Positions 1 to 7,303 of a stretch of 14,736 nucleotides of DNA are shown here, one piece after another. This DNA is from JBFLVN01 sp040758475 (GTDB lineage: Bacteria; JAGRBM01). The translations under genes were made by a program, and so were the position numbers. The notes beneath the pieces were generated by a model. The model was not told the DNA's origin. It saw nothing but the letters and a program-made list of their open reading frames with translations, and did not search any database. The stretch's first letter is position 1. Every line of letters begins with the position of its first letter. The stretch is from the NCBI GenBank assembly GCA_040758475.1, contig JBFLVN010000067.1:1-14736 (forward strand). Reading direction: 5' to 3'.

Positions 1-117
1 GCTGAATATTCACAATTCCTCGGAAAACCCCAGATCACAGAGCGGATCAAAGCCCCTGATTTCCAGGAATACCTCCAAAAAATCCTTGACGGCCTTCGGG
101 CGGGAGGCGCGGCGTGA
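1..117 (+). CDS. C-terminal end of an unidentified protein
   Basis: Frame 1 is open from the first base to a TGA at 115-117 and encodes 38 residues ending in LRAGGAA. The residues look like a normal soluble helical C-terminus (KAPDFQEYLQKILDGL). The stop overlaps the GTG start of the next gene in a GTGA arrangement, which supports it being real and cotranscribed with what follows. Too little is present to identify the protein. Confidence 0.6.
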   Translation, partial: AEYSQFLGKPQITERIKAPDFQEYLQKILDGLRAGGAA

Positions 118-1562
118 CCACGCTTCGCCAGTACCCCTACGCCGTTCCCAAGGGGGAAGCGGGTGTTCTTGAAACTCTCGGCCGGATGGCGATGGTGATC
201 TGGCATTGCTCGCACTCGACACGCCTTGCGGCTTTCGCAAGGGAGCTGATCGGAAAGGCGGGGGTAGAGGCTTACGACGGGCGGGGGGAAATAAAGGCCC
301 TTTTCGATTGGGTCACGAAAAACATCCGGTATACGCGCGATCCCTACGGCTATGAGTGGATTCAATCGGTGGTGCCCACGCTCGTTTTCGGGCACGGGGA
401 TTGTGACTGCCACACGGTCTTGCTCGGGTCGCTTTTGATGAGCGTGGGCTACCCCGTCCGCCTCGTCATCGTCGGTAACTCCCCCGGAAACTTCCATCAC
501 GTCTTTCTCTCGACCGAATACCGGGGGCCTCTTGGTAATCCAATCAAGATCGACCTGGACAGCACGATCCCGGAGGGAAAGGGCTTTGATAAAGCCCCGA
601 ATTTCCCGATCCGCCGGGAGTTTCAAATCCTTCCCCAGGGAAAACTCAAGGAGGCTGAAATGAACGAGGAAATAGGCGTTCACGGCTACGGGCTTGGAGA
701 GTATCTCTCGGATATTGGGAAACCCTCGCTGACGGTCAAATTCCACCTCTCGACGGGAAAGGTTTTTACCCTTCCTTGGGGAGTGCATGACCTTGAGTAC
801 GTTTCGGACGCCGAGCGGCGGGCGTGGATTCTCAAAGAGTTCGATCCCCAAAACGGGAAATGGACCCTGGCCGAACGGGCCGAGATTTCTCAGATCATCG
901 AGCGGATGGAGGGGGCGCCGGGGACGGAGGGCCTTGGCGAGCTGGACGGGTTCCTTAGCGCTCTTAAGAAGATCGGAAAGGGCATTAAATCCACCGTCAA
1001 AGCGGTGGGAAAGGGCTTAAAGACCGCTGTTGGCAGCATCCCCATCGTCGGAAAACCCATCGTAGGGATCGCCAAGGGGATCAAGGACGTCGTGAAAGCC
1101 CCTTACGTGGGGATAAAGGCGGCCCTTAAAGAACCCAAGAAAACTCTCAAAGCCGCCGTCGCTTCCACGGCAGCGAGCGCCGCTTCCGCCCTCAAACCCG
1201 GCCAGATCGCCACGACCCCGGAAGGCGCCCCACTTTATTCCGCCGATGGCGGGGAAACTTTTGTCCAGTCGGATGGCACGCCGTATCCCAAGGGCCACCC
1301 CGTCATGATCTTGCCAGGAGCGGTTCCTCCCGCGCCCTCCAGAGAGCCCGATCTCTTTCCAGAAGCCGCGCCGCCGCAAGAGCCTGTTACTCGCCAAGTC
1401 CAAGCCACCGAGGTGAAAAAAGCCCGGCTCGAAATCGCCCCTGGGACGCCGGAAGCGATCCCAGAAGTGAAGAGCGAGGGGACGAAGAAGATTGCTCTAG
1501 CGCTTGGCGGCGTCGGGCTCGCCGGGGCCGCGGCCTATGCCTACACGAGGATGGAAAGCTAA
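114..1562 (+). CDS. Transglutaminase-like protein with amphipathic segment and C-terminal membrane anchor
   Basis: The N-terminal domain (about residues 55-150) has the order of a transglutaminase/cysteine-protease fold: a helix FDWVTKNIRYTRD, the nucleophile motif GDCDCH with Cys97 the likely catalytic residue, FHHVF with His128 or His129, and IKIDLDS with Asp147 or Asp149. A mixed linker follows. Residues about 283-350 are strongly cationic and amphipathic, with repeated K-x-x-G-K-G and KAVGKG patterns like membrane-active helices. A Pro/Glu-rich stretch comes next, then one hydrophobic helix at about 459-477 (ALALGGVGLAGAAAYAY) and a short tail. The GTG start at 114 overlaps the preceding stop. 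Its place at the head of a run of membrane-anchored proteins suggests a virion protein that processes or cross-links a capsid or cell-wall target, or helps genome entry. The fold is well supported by motifs; the substrate and virion location are inference. A tailed-phage internal protein is an alternative. Confidence 0.8.
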   Translation: MTTLRQYPYAVPKGEAGVLETLGRMAMVIWHCSHSTRLAAFARELIGKAGVEAYDGRGEIKALFDWVTKNIRYTRDPYGYEWIQSVVPTLVFGHGDCDCHTVLLGSLLMSVGYPVRLVIVGNSPGNFHHVFLSTEYRGPLGNPIKIDLDSTIPEGKGFDKAPNFPIRREFQILPQGKLKEAEMNEEIGVHGYGLGEYLSDIGKPSLTVKFHLSTGKVFTLPWGVHDLEYVSDAERRAWILKEFDPQNGKWTLAERAEISQIIERMEGAPGTEGLGELDGFLSALKKIGKGIKSTVKAVGKGLKTAVGSIPIVGKPIVGIAKGIKDVVKAPYVGIKAALKEPKKTLKAAVASTAASAASALKPGQIATTPEGAPLYSADGGETFVQSDGTPYPKGHPVMILPGAVPPAPSREPDLFPEAAPPQEPVTRQVQATEVKKARLEIAPGTPEAIPEVKSEGTKKIALALGGVGLAGAAAYAYTRMES

Positions 1563-2269
1563 TGGCTGTTTTTCTTCTAAACGCTTTTTCCAGCCTCCTC
1601 GACCTTCACAAGAAACTTGTGCTCGTAACGAGGAGCTTTGAGACCCTTTCCCGGCAGACGGAGCGGGTTTCCGCCTTCATGCGGGCGCACCCAGAAGTGA
1701 AAGTGGACTGGCTCGAATATGCCACCGGATTTAGCGAAGCAGAGAGCCAGATCGAAGCGGCATTTAAGAAAGAGCAGGAGCTTAAAAAGCTCTTTAGCGA
1801 GTGGACGGAGAGGAATTTTACTTCCTACGAAGCCCAGAGGGTGAAAGTCGATCTGGAGGCTTTGGGTATTAAGAACCTCTCGGGCGTCCAGGTGCCGCTC
1901 ACGTTCTTTAAGAATTTAGGCGACGGGGATTTTTCCGATCTTCTCCAAAAGACCGTTTCCCTGGGTTTCGAGGCGGATTCGATTCAGAGAAACATCGAAA
2001 CTCTGGAAAAATCGCAGATCTCCACCCTCCAAAAAGTTCGCCAAGTCCTCAAAGGCTATCCCGCCTACTCCGAGACCCTCAAAGACCTGGACGCGCTCAT
2101 CGTGGCGAATTCTTCGGACCGGATACCGCGGGCGGGGTTCGGGGCGGGCTTCTGGGTACTGGCGATCACGGGTCTTTGGCTCGGGTTCAAGGTCTGGAAC
2201 TGGAAGAGAAACGCCGAAGCACGCCGAATTCTTTCTTCGGCGCGGACGGAGGGACGTATCCATGCCTGA
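1562..2269 (+). CDS. Helical protein with one C-terminal membrane segment, probable virion membrane protein
   Basis: No family recognised. The 235 residues are mostly helical with charged heptad-like stretches (about 20-80 and 140-180). One clear membrane segment lies at about 193-213 (FGAGFWVLAITGLWLGFKVW), followed by a basic tail KRNAEARR, which would place the C-terminus in the cytoplasm or virion interior by the positive-inside rule. The start ATG overlaps the previous stop by one base (TAATG), so translation is coupled. The gene sits between the transglutaminase-like protein and a very basic protein, which fits a structural or membrane-scaffold role. That role is inferred from context only. 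Confidence 0.75.
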   Translation: MAVFLLNAFSSLLDLHKKLVLVTRSFETLSRQTERVSAFMRAHPEVKVDWLEYATGFSEAESQIEAAFKKEQELKKLFSEWTERNFTSYEAQRVKVDLEALGIKNLSGVQVPLTFFKNLGDGDFSDLLQKTVSLGFEADSIQRNIETLEKSQISTLQKVRQVLKGYPAYSETLKDLDALIVANSSDRIPRAGFGAGFWVLAITGLWLGFKVWNWKRNAEARRILSSARTEGRIHA

Positions 2270-2936
2270 AAATCAACCTGTTCCCTATCCGGTCGGGGTG
2301 GAGAATCCCGCTCTGCCCACGCCTACTCCCCGCAAGCGGCGGCGGAAGAAACGGGCACAACCCAAGTCCGGGCTCGGGAGAAAATCCGCGTCACCACCTA
2401 AACCCCGGGCCATGAAAAAAGCAGCGCTGAGCAAGAAAAAAACGGCCAGGAAGAAAAAGGTCCGGCGAAATCCAGCGACCCCTTCCATCGAAGCCGCCTT
2501 TTACCGGATCGGGGATTTCGTTGAGTTCGAGTATGCGGACGCGAGCGGGGCGGAAAAACGTTTCGTCTTTAACGAGCGCCCCATCCTGTGTGCTGATTCT
2601 TCGGGAAAGCTCCGCGTCGTCTACGGGGCCGGGAAGACTTCCGCCAAAGTACCGGCCTCCATCCAGAAGCTTCACGAAGTCTTTAACGGTTATCCCGTAA
2701 GAGAAACCATCGCCGGAGTTTTTGGGAAAAAAATACCCGGGAGCCAGGCGATGGGGGTCTTAAAGGCCGTCGTCTACCACTCGGACAAGCGCATTGACGA
2801 AGAGAGCCGTTCTTCCCCTGGAGATTACCGCCACGCCTTCGAGGCGCCGCTTCCCAAGGTCTTTGTAAACCCGGCCGGGCTCCTTTTGATCGAAGGCGGT
2901 TCCTACGAGATCGGCCGGCCCGGGATTCTTCACTAA
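2262..2936 (+). CDS. Protein with Lys/Arg-rich N-terminus, possible DNA-binding core protein
   Basis: The first 70 of 224 residues are disordered and extremely basic. Between residues 24 and 69 about half the positions are Lys or Arg (RKRRRKKR, KKKTARKKKVRRNP), interspersed with Pro and Ala. From about residue 78 a folded beta-rich domain follows (AFYRIGDFVEFEY, GKLRVVYGAG, FVNPAGLLLIEGGSYEIG). No catalytic motif is seen. A ribosome-binding site GGAGGG at 2248-2253 lies 8 nt upstream of the ATG, which overlaps the previous gene by 8 bp. The composition suggests nucleic-acid or acidic-phospholipid binding, as in virion core proteins; this is inference from composition and position among putative structural genes. 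Confidence 0.72.
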   Translation: MPENQPVPYPVGVENPALPTPTPRKRRRKKRAQPKSGLGRKSASPPKPRAMKKAALSKKKTARKKKVRRNPATPSIEAAFYRIGDFVEFEYADASGAEKRFVFNERPILCADSSGKLRVVYGAGKTSAKVPASIQKLHEVFNGYPVRETIAGVFGKKIPGSQAMGVLKAVVYHSDKRIDEESRSSPGDYRHAFEAPLPKVFVNPAGLLLIEGGSYEIGRPGILH

Positions 2937-2965
2937 CGAGGCAAAGAAAGAGAGGAGACAAGAAA

Positions 2966-4015
2966 ATGAAGAAAAACCCCATCCCCATCGGCGGCGCCGT
3001 CGTCGCCAACCCCCTTGAAAAAGGGGACATGTCTTCGAGGCCCCAGGTCGAGATACGGCTTGAGAAAGGGCTAAGGGCCACGAAAGACCCGCGAAATCCC
3101 TATCTCGTCAAAATTTCGCAGGTGAAGTATCCGCCCGCGCCCAAGAAGCCCCCTCCGCCCAAGCAGCCCGTCCCCACGGTGGCCCAGGCGGCGCGCACGT
3201 CGTCCAAACCCGCGCAGCGAAAAGCCCCCTCCCGGCCCTCTCCGCCGCGAAAGACCCCGCCCAGGCCCCGGCCCTCGGCAGGGGTGACAAAACCCCCGTT
3301 TACGAGGCCCTCGGAGCAGCGGCTTTCCCAAGCGGTACGCGGGAACCCCTCCCTCTTTGAGGGGATTTCGGAGGCGGCAGGAAAGATTCCAGAGCCCCTC
3401 AAAGTCCTTCTCCTCTTCTTCGGGATCACCTGGGGCATCCCGGCGGCAAGAAGCCTCTTTTTCAAGGCCATCGGAAAGGAGGAGATGGGGGCCGATGGAA
3501 GACCCACGCCCCTCTCCCATGCCTTCCAGATCGGCGCCGCCGCGGCGGCGGGACTGATCGCCGCCAAGACCATGAAGGACGAGAAGATGAAGGGCGTGGC
3601 TACCGGCCTGGCCGTCACGGTAGCCCTCGCCCGTCCGATCAATGATTTGATCGAACGGAAGAAACCCACCCTCCCCAAGCTCCTTGGAGAGCCTTCTCAA
3701 GCCGCCGCGCCCCGGACGTTTGAGTTCGAGGTGAGAGAGCCGGGGTCGAACCTCACGAACGGCCTGGGGCAGGAAGTCTCCGACCTGGACACGGACCCGG
3801 TGTTGGACGCGATTTTGACGAAGCGGGCGGCGCAGACGGCCCTTCCGGCGTCTCCCGTACCGGAGCTTCCCCCGGCGGTTGCCGATCCGATGATCGCGCC
3901 CAAGGGAGAGCCCCTTTTCGGGGAAGAAACTCCGGTGATTCGGAGTTCTCCCAAGCCTCCGGACTTTGAACTTGGTTTTCCGTTCGGCGCCCTGTTCGAC
4001 GGGGAGCTGAACTGA
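2966..4015 (+). CDS. Pro/Lys-rich protein with up to three hydrophobic segments, probable virion membrane protein
   Basis: Not a recognised family. Residues about 54-115 form a Pro/Lys/Arg-rich linker (PPAPKKPPPPK, PPRKTPPRPRP). Hydrophobic segments follow at about 146-166 (KVLLLFFGITWGIPAA), 186-200 (AFQIGAAAAAGLIAA) and 208-222 (GVATGLAVTVALA). The C-terminal 120 residues are acidic and Pro-rich. A GAGGAG ribosome-binding site (2952-2957) is 8 nt before the ATG. The layout of disordered basic region, membrane hairpin and acidic tail is what one expects of a spanning or scaffold protein in an internal virion membrane. The long open frames on the opposite strand here reflect GC-rich codon bias. 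Function is inferred. Confidence 0.72.
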   Translation: MKKNPIPIGGAVVANPLEKGDMSSRPQVEIRLEKGLRATKDPRNPYLVKISQVKYPPAPKKPPPPKQPVPTVAQAARTSSKPAQRKAPSRPSPPRKTPPRPRPSAGVTKPPFTRPSEQRLSQAVRGNPSLFEGISEAAGKIPEPLKVLLLFFGITWGIPAARSLFFKAIGKEEMGADGRPTPLSHAFQIGAAAAAGLIAAKTMKDEKMKGVATGLAVTVALARPINDLIERKKPTLPKLLGEPSQAAAPRTFEFEVREPGSNLTNGLGQEVSDLDTDPVLDAILTKRAAQTALPASPVPELPPAVADPMIAPKGEPLFGEETPVIRSSPKPPDFELGFPFGALFDGELN

Positions 4016-4035
4016 GATTTTCAAAAACTTTTTTT

Positions 4036-4042
4036 AAAGGAG
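4036..4042 (+). promoter_or_regulatory. Strong ribosome-binding site of the putative major capsid gene
   Basis: AAAGGAG stands 9 nt before the ATG at 4052, in the A/T-rich gap after the preceding stop. It is one of the stronger sites in the window, which fits a highly expressed product and fixes the start of the next gene. Confidence 0.7.
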
Positions 4043-4051
4043 TGTGCTGCC

Positions 4052-4903
4052 ATGCACGAGTTTGAAGACGAGATGAGTGACGAGAGCCTTGGTGAACCCC
4101 AACCCCCGGCCTACTTCGTGAACCTGGAAGGAGTCCTTGGCGCCCCGGCCGCCCGGGCGTTCCGGCAGAAGTTCAAAGGAAGGCCTCCGGAAGAAGGAAA
4201 GAAAGCCGAAGAACAGATGGTCCAGCAAGCGAACGTGGTCGCTCGGATCACTCAACGGGTGGACAAGACCGCCAAGAGTCCCGAGATGGCCCGCATCTTC
4301 AAGTGGGCCAAGGACAAGGGGCACGATCCCTCCAAGCTGAAGATCGAAAGCGTCCGCTGGTTCCACAAGCGGGTCGTGGAACTCGCCAACATCCAAGGGC
4401 GCTATGCCTATTTCTCCGAAGTCGAGAAGCCCGGCCCCTTCGAGACCAACATGCAGATGTGGGGCGAGTGGCCGCAGACGACGTTCGTGGTTCTCAAGGG
4501 AATCCTGGCGACTGTGACGGTGAAGACCCTTGGAACGTCCGACCCGAACGCGGCTGGGTATCTTTCGATGGTTGATCGGTTCCTGGCAAATTCCACGTTC
4601 AAGTACAAGATCGACCAGTCCGAATCTGTACCCATCCTCCTCAAGAACCTCCCCTCGGGGGGCGGGGCCTTCGCGCCGCGGAACGAGCAGAACGGCTGGC
4701 CGATTGCCACGAACGTTCGCTTCCTCAAGCACCCCGTTTTCATCGAGGGCGGCATCCAGTTCTTCTCGGAACTCAATGCCGATGCTTCGGCCTTCACGGT
4801 GCTGGCCGGTGGGCCGCCGCCCGTGCCGACGCCGGTTTATCCGGGGGCGGAGCTTTACGTGACGATGGAACTCGATGCGACTTGGGTTCGTCACACCGGC
4901 TGA
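4052..4903 (+). CDS. Candidate major capsid protein, jelly-roll type (inferred)
   Basis: The 283 residues carry no signal peptide or membrane segment. Residues 1-120 are charged and helical, including ARAFRQKFKG and RIFKWAKDKG. From about 140 the protein is beta-rich with short hydrophobic strands (TTFVVLKGILATVTVKTL, HPVFIEGGIQFFSEL, ELYVTMELDATWVR) separated by Gly/Pro loops. It has a strong ribosome-binding site, stands alone between two untranslated gaps, and is followed by a large hairpin; all three fit a very abundant product. Size and secondary-structure pattern fit a single jelly-roll capsid subunit plus an N-terminal arm, as in the two-protein capsids of P23-77-like Thermus phages. 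I see no direct sequence match, so the family assignment is a hypothesis. Another abundant virion protein is the alternative. Confidence 0.6.
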   Translation: MHEFEDEMSDESLGEPQPPAYFVNLEGVLGAPAARAFRQKFKGRPPEEGKKAEEQMVQQANVVARITQRVDKTAKSPEMARIFKWAKDKGHDPSKLKIESVRWFHKRVVELANIQGRYAYFSEVEKPGPFETNMQMWGEWPQTTFVVLKGILATVTVKTLGTSDPNAAGYLSMVDRFLANSTFKYKIDQSESVPILLKNLPSGGGAFAPRNEQNGWPIATNVRFLKHPVFIEGGIQFFSELNADASAFTVLAGGPPPVPTPVYPGAELYVTMELDATWVRHTG

Positions 4904-4935
4904 TGCCGGAGGTTTCCTTCTTTCTTACCCCGAAC

Positions 4936-4973
4936 GCCGGGAGGGGCGGACCCGCCCGTCCACCCCTCCCGGC
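4936..4973 (+). terminator. Long GC-rich hairpin after the candidate capsid gene
   Basis: Arms 4936-4951 and 4958-4973 pair at 15 of 16 positions (one C/A mismatch at 4947/4962) around a 6-nt loop, starting 33 nt after the capsid stop codon. There is no T-run after it on either strand, so it is not a canonical intrinsic terminator. A partial terminator, an mRNA 3'-end stabiliser that raises capsid expression, or a protein-binding site are the likely roles. Confidence 0.6.
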
Positions 4974-5000
4974 ACCAGGGCGAGACAGAAGAAAAAAGGG

Positions 5001-5076
5001 GCCACGGACACACACTCCGGGGACACCAGTAGGGCGGTGATCTTAGTTATTTAAGAAACCGGGATGTGTCCGTGGC
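5001..5076. repeat. 12-bp perfect inverted repeat with 52-bp spacer upstream of the next gene
   Basis: GCCACGGACACA (5001-5012) is the exact reverse complement of TGTGTCCGTGGC (5065-5076). The spacer holds the A/T-rich stretch TTAGTTATTTAAG (5044-5056). The right arm ends 14 bp before the ATG at 5091. The arms could form a long-range RNA stem hiding or exposing the start region, or be a bipartite operator around a promoter. I could not assign a convincing -35/-10 pair. Confidence 0.6.
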
Positions 5077-5090
5077 AGCAGGGTCGTAAC

Positions 5091-5552
5091 ATGGAAATTC
5101 TTGCTCGAAAAGACAATTTGTTCGAATCCGAAGTCCAAAAAATCCTCACGAAGTACCCCGATAAAAAGGTGCGCCGGGCCTATTCCTACCGGACTCATTT
5201 CAAGCCCGATGTCATTCTCGCACAGAGAACGGATTCCTACAGCATCACGATCCTTCGCAAGCAGATTTTCATTCTCCAAGACCTCCGCATGGCCGCCCCG
5301 GACATGACCAAACTCCTTCAATACGCCTTCGAAGTGCGTTTGTCCGATCCCCGGTATGGGGATGCTTTCGTTCCCGAATTCACCCCGGCCCCGGCGCTTC
5401 TGGGTACCGGGTCTTTTCCGGTTTACCTGGAAGCCCCCATTGAGTTTGAGGGAAATACGACTCTCAAGATCGAAATAAATTTCCCCGAAGAAATCCCGGC
5501 CGCGTTTCTCTACACCCCCATCGTTTCCATCCACGGAGTCGCCCTACTGTGA
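5091..5552 (+). CDS. Small beta-rich putative virion protein (jelly-roll candidate)
   Basis: I chose the ATG at 5091 (153 residues, MEILARKDNL), preceded by AGGG. An ATG at 5064 would add nine residues but would place the coding start inside the inverted repeat at 5065-5076. The N-terminal 75 residues are polar with RRAYSYRTHFKPD. The C-terminal 50 residues form regular beta strands: FPVYLEAPIEFEG, TTLKIEINFPEE, TPIVSIHGVALL. The same pattern appears in the two following proteins and the candidate capsid protein. No membrane segment. The GTGA overlap with the next gene indicates coupling. A small capsid, penton or spike protein is inferred from size and context. Confidence 0.68.
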   Translation: MEILARKDNLFESEVQKILTKYPDKKVRRAYSYRTHFKPDVILAQRTDSYSITILRKQIFILQDLRMAAPDMTKLLQYAFEVRLSDPRYGDAFVPEFTPAPALLGTGSFPVYLEAPIEFEGNTTLKIEINFPEEIPAAFLYTPIVSIHGVALL

Positions 5553-6376
5553 GATTCTTCTATCAGACGTTTTCGTTCCCCAACTCCTCTCCTAGCGACC
5601 AGGTGGTAGAGCGGGAGTTTCTTTTCTCCAAGGACGCCGTGATTACGAGAATTATTCTCTCGTTTATCTCGACGGTGCCCACTCCCTTCCCCCTCTACCT
5701 GGCAGCCCGTCACGAGCTTTCTTTGCACATCGGGAGTCAGACTCTTTTATCCGGCCCGTTTGCTCCCTTTCTTTTCTTCGGGCCTTTTTCTCCCAAAGTC
5801 TTTCTCCCCGTAAAGGCCGGGCAACGTTTCAACATCTCCTGGAACGTCCCTCCTGGGCGGGCTTACCTTACGTTTGCTTACCGGGAAGGGCGTCCCGAAG
5901 AGGAGAAAGAGACTTTTTTCTACACCGTGACCTCCCCCAGGCGCGATGGAGTAACCCTCCTTCAGCCGAACATTCAGAAAAACTACCTCTGGCAAGGATT
6001 ATTTCTTTACGACAGCGGCGCGGCTTTTTTGTCCAAAAACGAATTTCCGCAAGTGGGTTTCCCAGAGGTTGTTTTTCCTGGAGTAACACTCCCCCGGATA
6101 GCGCCAGAGACCTCCTTACCCCTCTCGCCCATTGACGACGTGGTGCAGATCCGGGATTTCCCAACAGAATTTCTACTCGACTACCTGCCCATCAGCTCCA
6201 TCGGCGGGAGAGGCCCGGCCCATTTCTTCAAAGAGCCCATTCAGGTCTCTTCCCAAACGGTCCTCAACATCGGCGTCGTGAGCAAAACGAAAGCCGCCGT
6301 GGGGACTGTCACGGCAATGATTTTGGGAACGCACATCGAAGCCGAAAAAGCCGAAGTGAGCCCAAAGGCCGCTTAA
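5549..6376 (+). CDS. Beta-rich putative virion protein, possibly two tandem beta-barrels
   Basis: The GTG start overlaps the previous stop (GTGA). The 275 residues are almost entirely beta-type, aromatic and Pro-rich with no membrane segment. Two similar stretches are visible: residues about 50-112 (ARHELSLHIGSQ, FLPVKAGQRFNISWNV) and 200-262 (AHFFKEPIQVSSQTVLNIGV, GTVTAMILGTHIEA). Each has a Pro- or Gly-led strand followed by a long hydrophobic strand, as in viral jelly rolls. A second capsid-shell or vertex protein is the best reading. No catalytic motif or named family is recognised. Confidence 0.65.
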   Translation: MRFFYQTFSFPNSSPSDQVVEREFLFSKDAVITRIILSFISTVPTPFPLYLAARHELSLHIGSQTLLSGPFAPFLFFGPFSPKVFLPVKAGQRFNISWNVPPGRAYLTFAYREGRPEEEKETFFYTVTSPRRDGVTLLQPNIQKNYLWQGLFLYDSGAAFLSKNEFPQVGFPEVVFPGVTLPRIAPETSLPLSPIDDVVQIRDFPTEFLLDYLPISSIGGRGPAHFFKEPIQVSSQTVLNIGVVSKTKAAVGTVTAMILGTHIEAEKAEVSPKAA

Positions 6377-6383
6377 AAGGAGG
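6377..6383 (+). promoter_or_regulatory. Near-consensus ribosome-binding site
   Basis: AAGGAGG directly follows the previous TAA stop and lies 5 nt before the ATG at 6389. It indicates independent strong initiation of the next gene rather than pure coupling. Confidence 0.7.
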
Positions 6384-6388
6384 AAACA

Positions 6389-7303
6389 ATGCCCGAGGGG
6401 AAAATACTAAGCGCGCTTAAACCTGACGGGGCATCGGCCCTTTTGGAGAGCCCGTTTTATAAACTTCTCTTCCAAGCGCTCCGGAACGCCCAGGCCGACT
6501 ACAAGACGGAAGTAACGTTTGTTCAGTACGTCCCGGACGTAAAGCAGAAACTTCTCGAATTCCAGGCCGAAGAGGATTCCTACCTTCTCCTTACGGGCCT
6601 TAAATTCAACTACGTCCTCCTCAAAAACTTCTACGCCGTCTTCCAGGTTTATGTAAATGACGAACCGCTCATGAACCCCGACGGCTACAAGGTTCTCTCT
6701 CCCTTTTCCGTCACCGACCGCATTCCCTTCATGAAAGTCATCGAGCCCGGCTCCCGGGTCGAGGTCTACGTGACCTTGAAAGAATTCGACGCGAACCTCA
6801 TCCCGGATATTTTCCAGTTAATCGACACCATCGCGGAGGCGGGCGGGACGGCTCTTGGGGAAGATACGAATACCTACGTCCTCGTCCAGTCGGGCGTCCA
6901 GGGGGATGTGATCGAATGGCTCTCGCCGGAAGTCCTCTTTGAGAACATCGGCCAGTACACAGTCCACGCGGAAATGGACCTTACGGGCGGCAACAACTAC
7001 GTCCCCGAGCTTCGCTGGCAATGGACGCAGCCCGCGGGCCTCCCCGACGTGATCCTGCCGCTCGATCAGAGCCCCATCATCCTCCAGGTGACGGAGAAGA
7101 ACATGAGGGGGCGGCTTAAGTACAGCGTCACGCTTCTTGACGAGCCAGGCCCTGAGGCCGCGCCGACGGTTAATGACATCCGCCTCATCCAGACTTTTGC
7201 CAAAATGAGCCTGGACTGGGGAAACCTCACCATCGTCAACACGATCGCCCGGGGAATAAAGCTCCCCAGGGACGTTTTCCAGAGCTTTGGGGAGGCCCTC
7301 TGA
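6389..7303 (+). CDS. Beta-rich putative virion protein of 304 residues
   Basis: Soluble by appearance and not a recognised family. Residues 40-135 and 160-285 alternate beta strands with short loops: YLLLTGLKFNYVLLKNFYAVF, MKVIEPGSRVEVYVTLKEF, NIGQYTVHAEMDLTGG, SPIILQVTEKNMRGRLKYSV. The piece 'IEPGSRVEVYVTL' resembles 'LPVKAGQRFNISW' of the previous protein and fits the inferred jelly-roll signature of this cluster. It has its own strong ribosome-binding site, and its stop overlaps the start of the transglycosylase gene (TGATG). A capsid or vertex/spike component is the likely role. The argument is contextual. Confidence 0.65.
   Translation: MPEGKILSALKPDGASALLESPFYKLLFQALRNAQADYKTEVTFVQYVPDVKQKLLEFQAEEDSYLLLTGLKFNYVLLKNFYAVFQVYVNDEPLMNPDGYKVLSPFSVTDRIPFMKVIEPGSRVEVYVTLKEFDANLIPDIFQLIDTIAEAGGTALGEDTNTYVLVQSGVQGDVIEWLSPEVLFENIGQYTVHAEMDLTGGNNYVPELRWQWTQPAGLPDVILPLDQSPIILQVTEKNMRGRLKYSVTLLDEPGPEAAPTVNDIRLIQTFAKMSLDWGNLTIVNTIARGIKLPRDVFQSFGEAL

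Noticed and set aside
787..1020. Second plus-strand frame within the transglutaminase-like gene
   Set aside because: Overlaps the real gene completely in another frame, is Arg/Ser/Gly-rich and has no start signal of its own.
3071..4024. Long open frame on the minus strand opposite the Pro-rich membrane protein
   Set aside because: Arg/Gly-rich low-complexity product with no motif and no ribosome-binding site. It is the mirror of a GC-rich gene that has a good start, upstream site and membrane segments.
4034..4894. 286-codon open frame on the minus strand opposite the candidate capsid gene
   Set aside because: Its His/Arg/Leu-rich composition is typical of antisense shadows. The plus-strand gene has a strong ribosome-binding site and a plausible protein.
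4936..4973. Canonical rho-independent terminator
   Set aside because: The stem is strong but no T-run follows on the plus strand or on the minus strand, so it is reported only as a hairpin with uncertain role.
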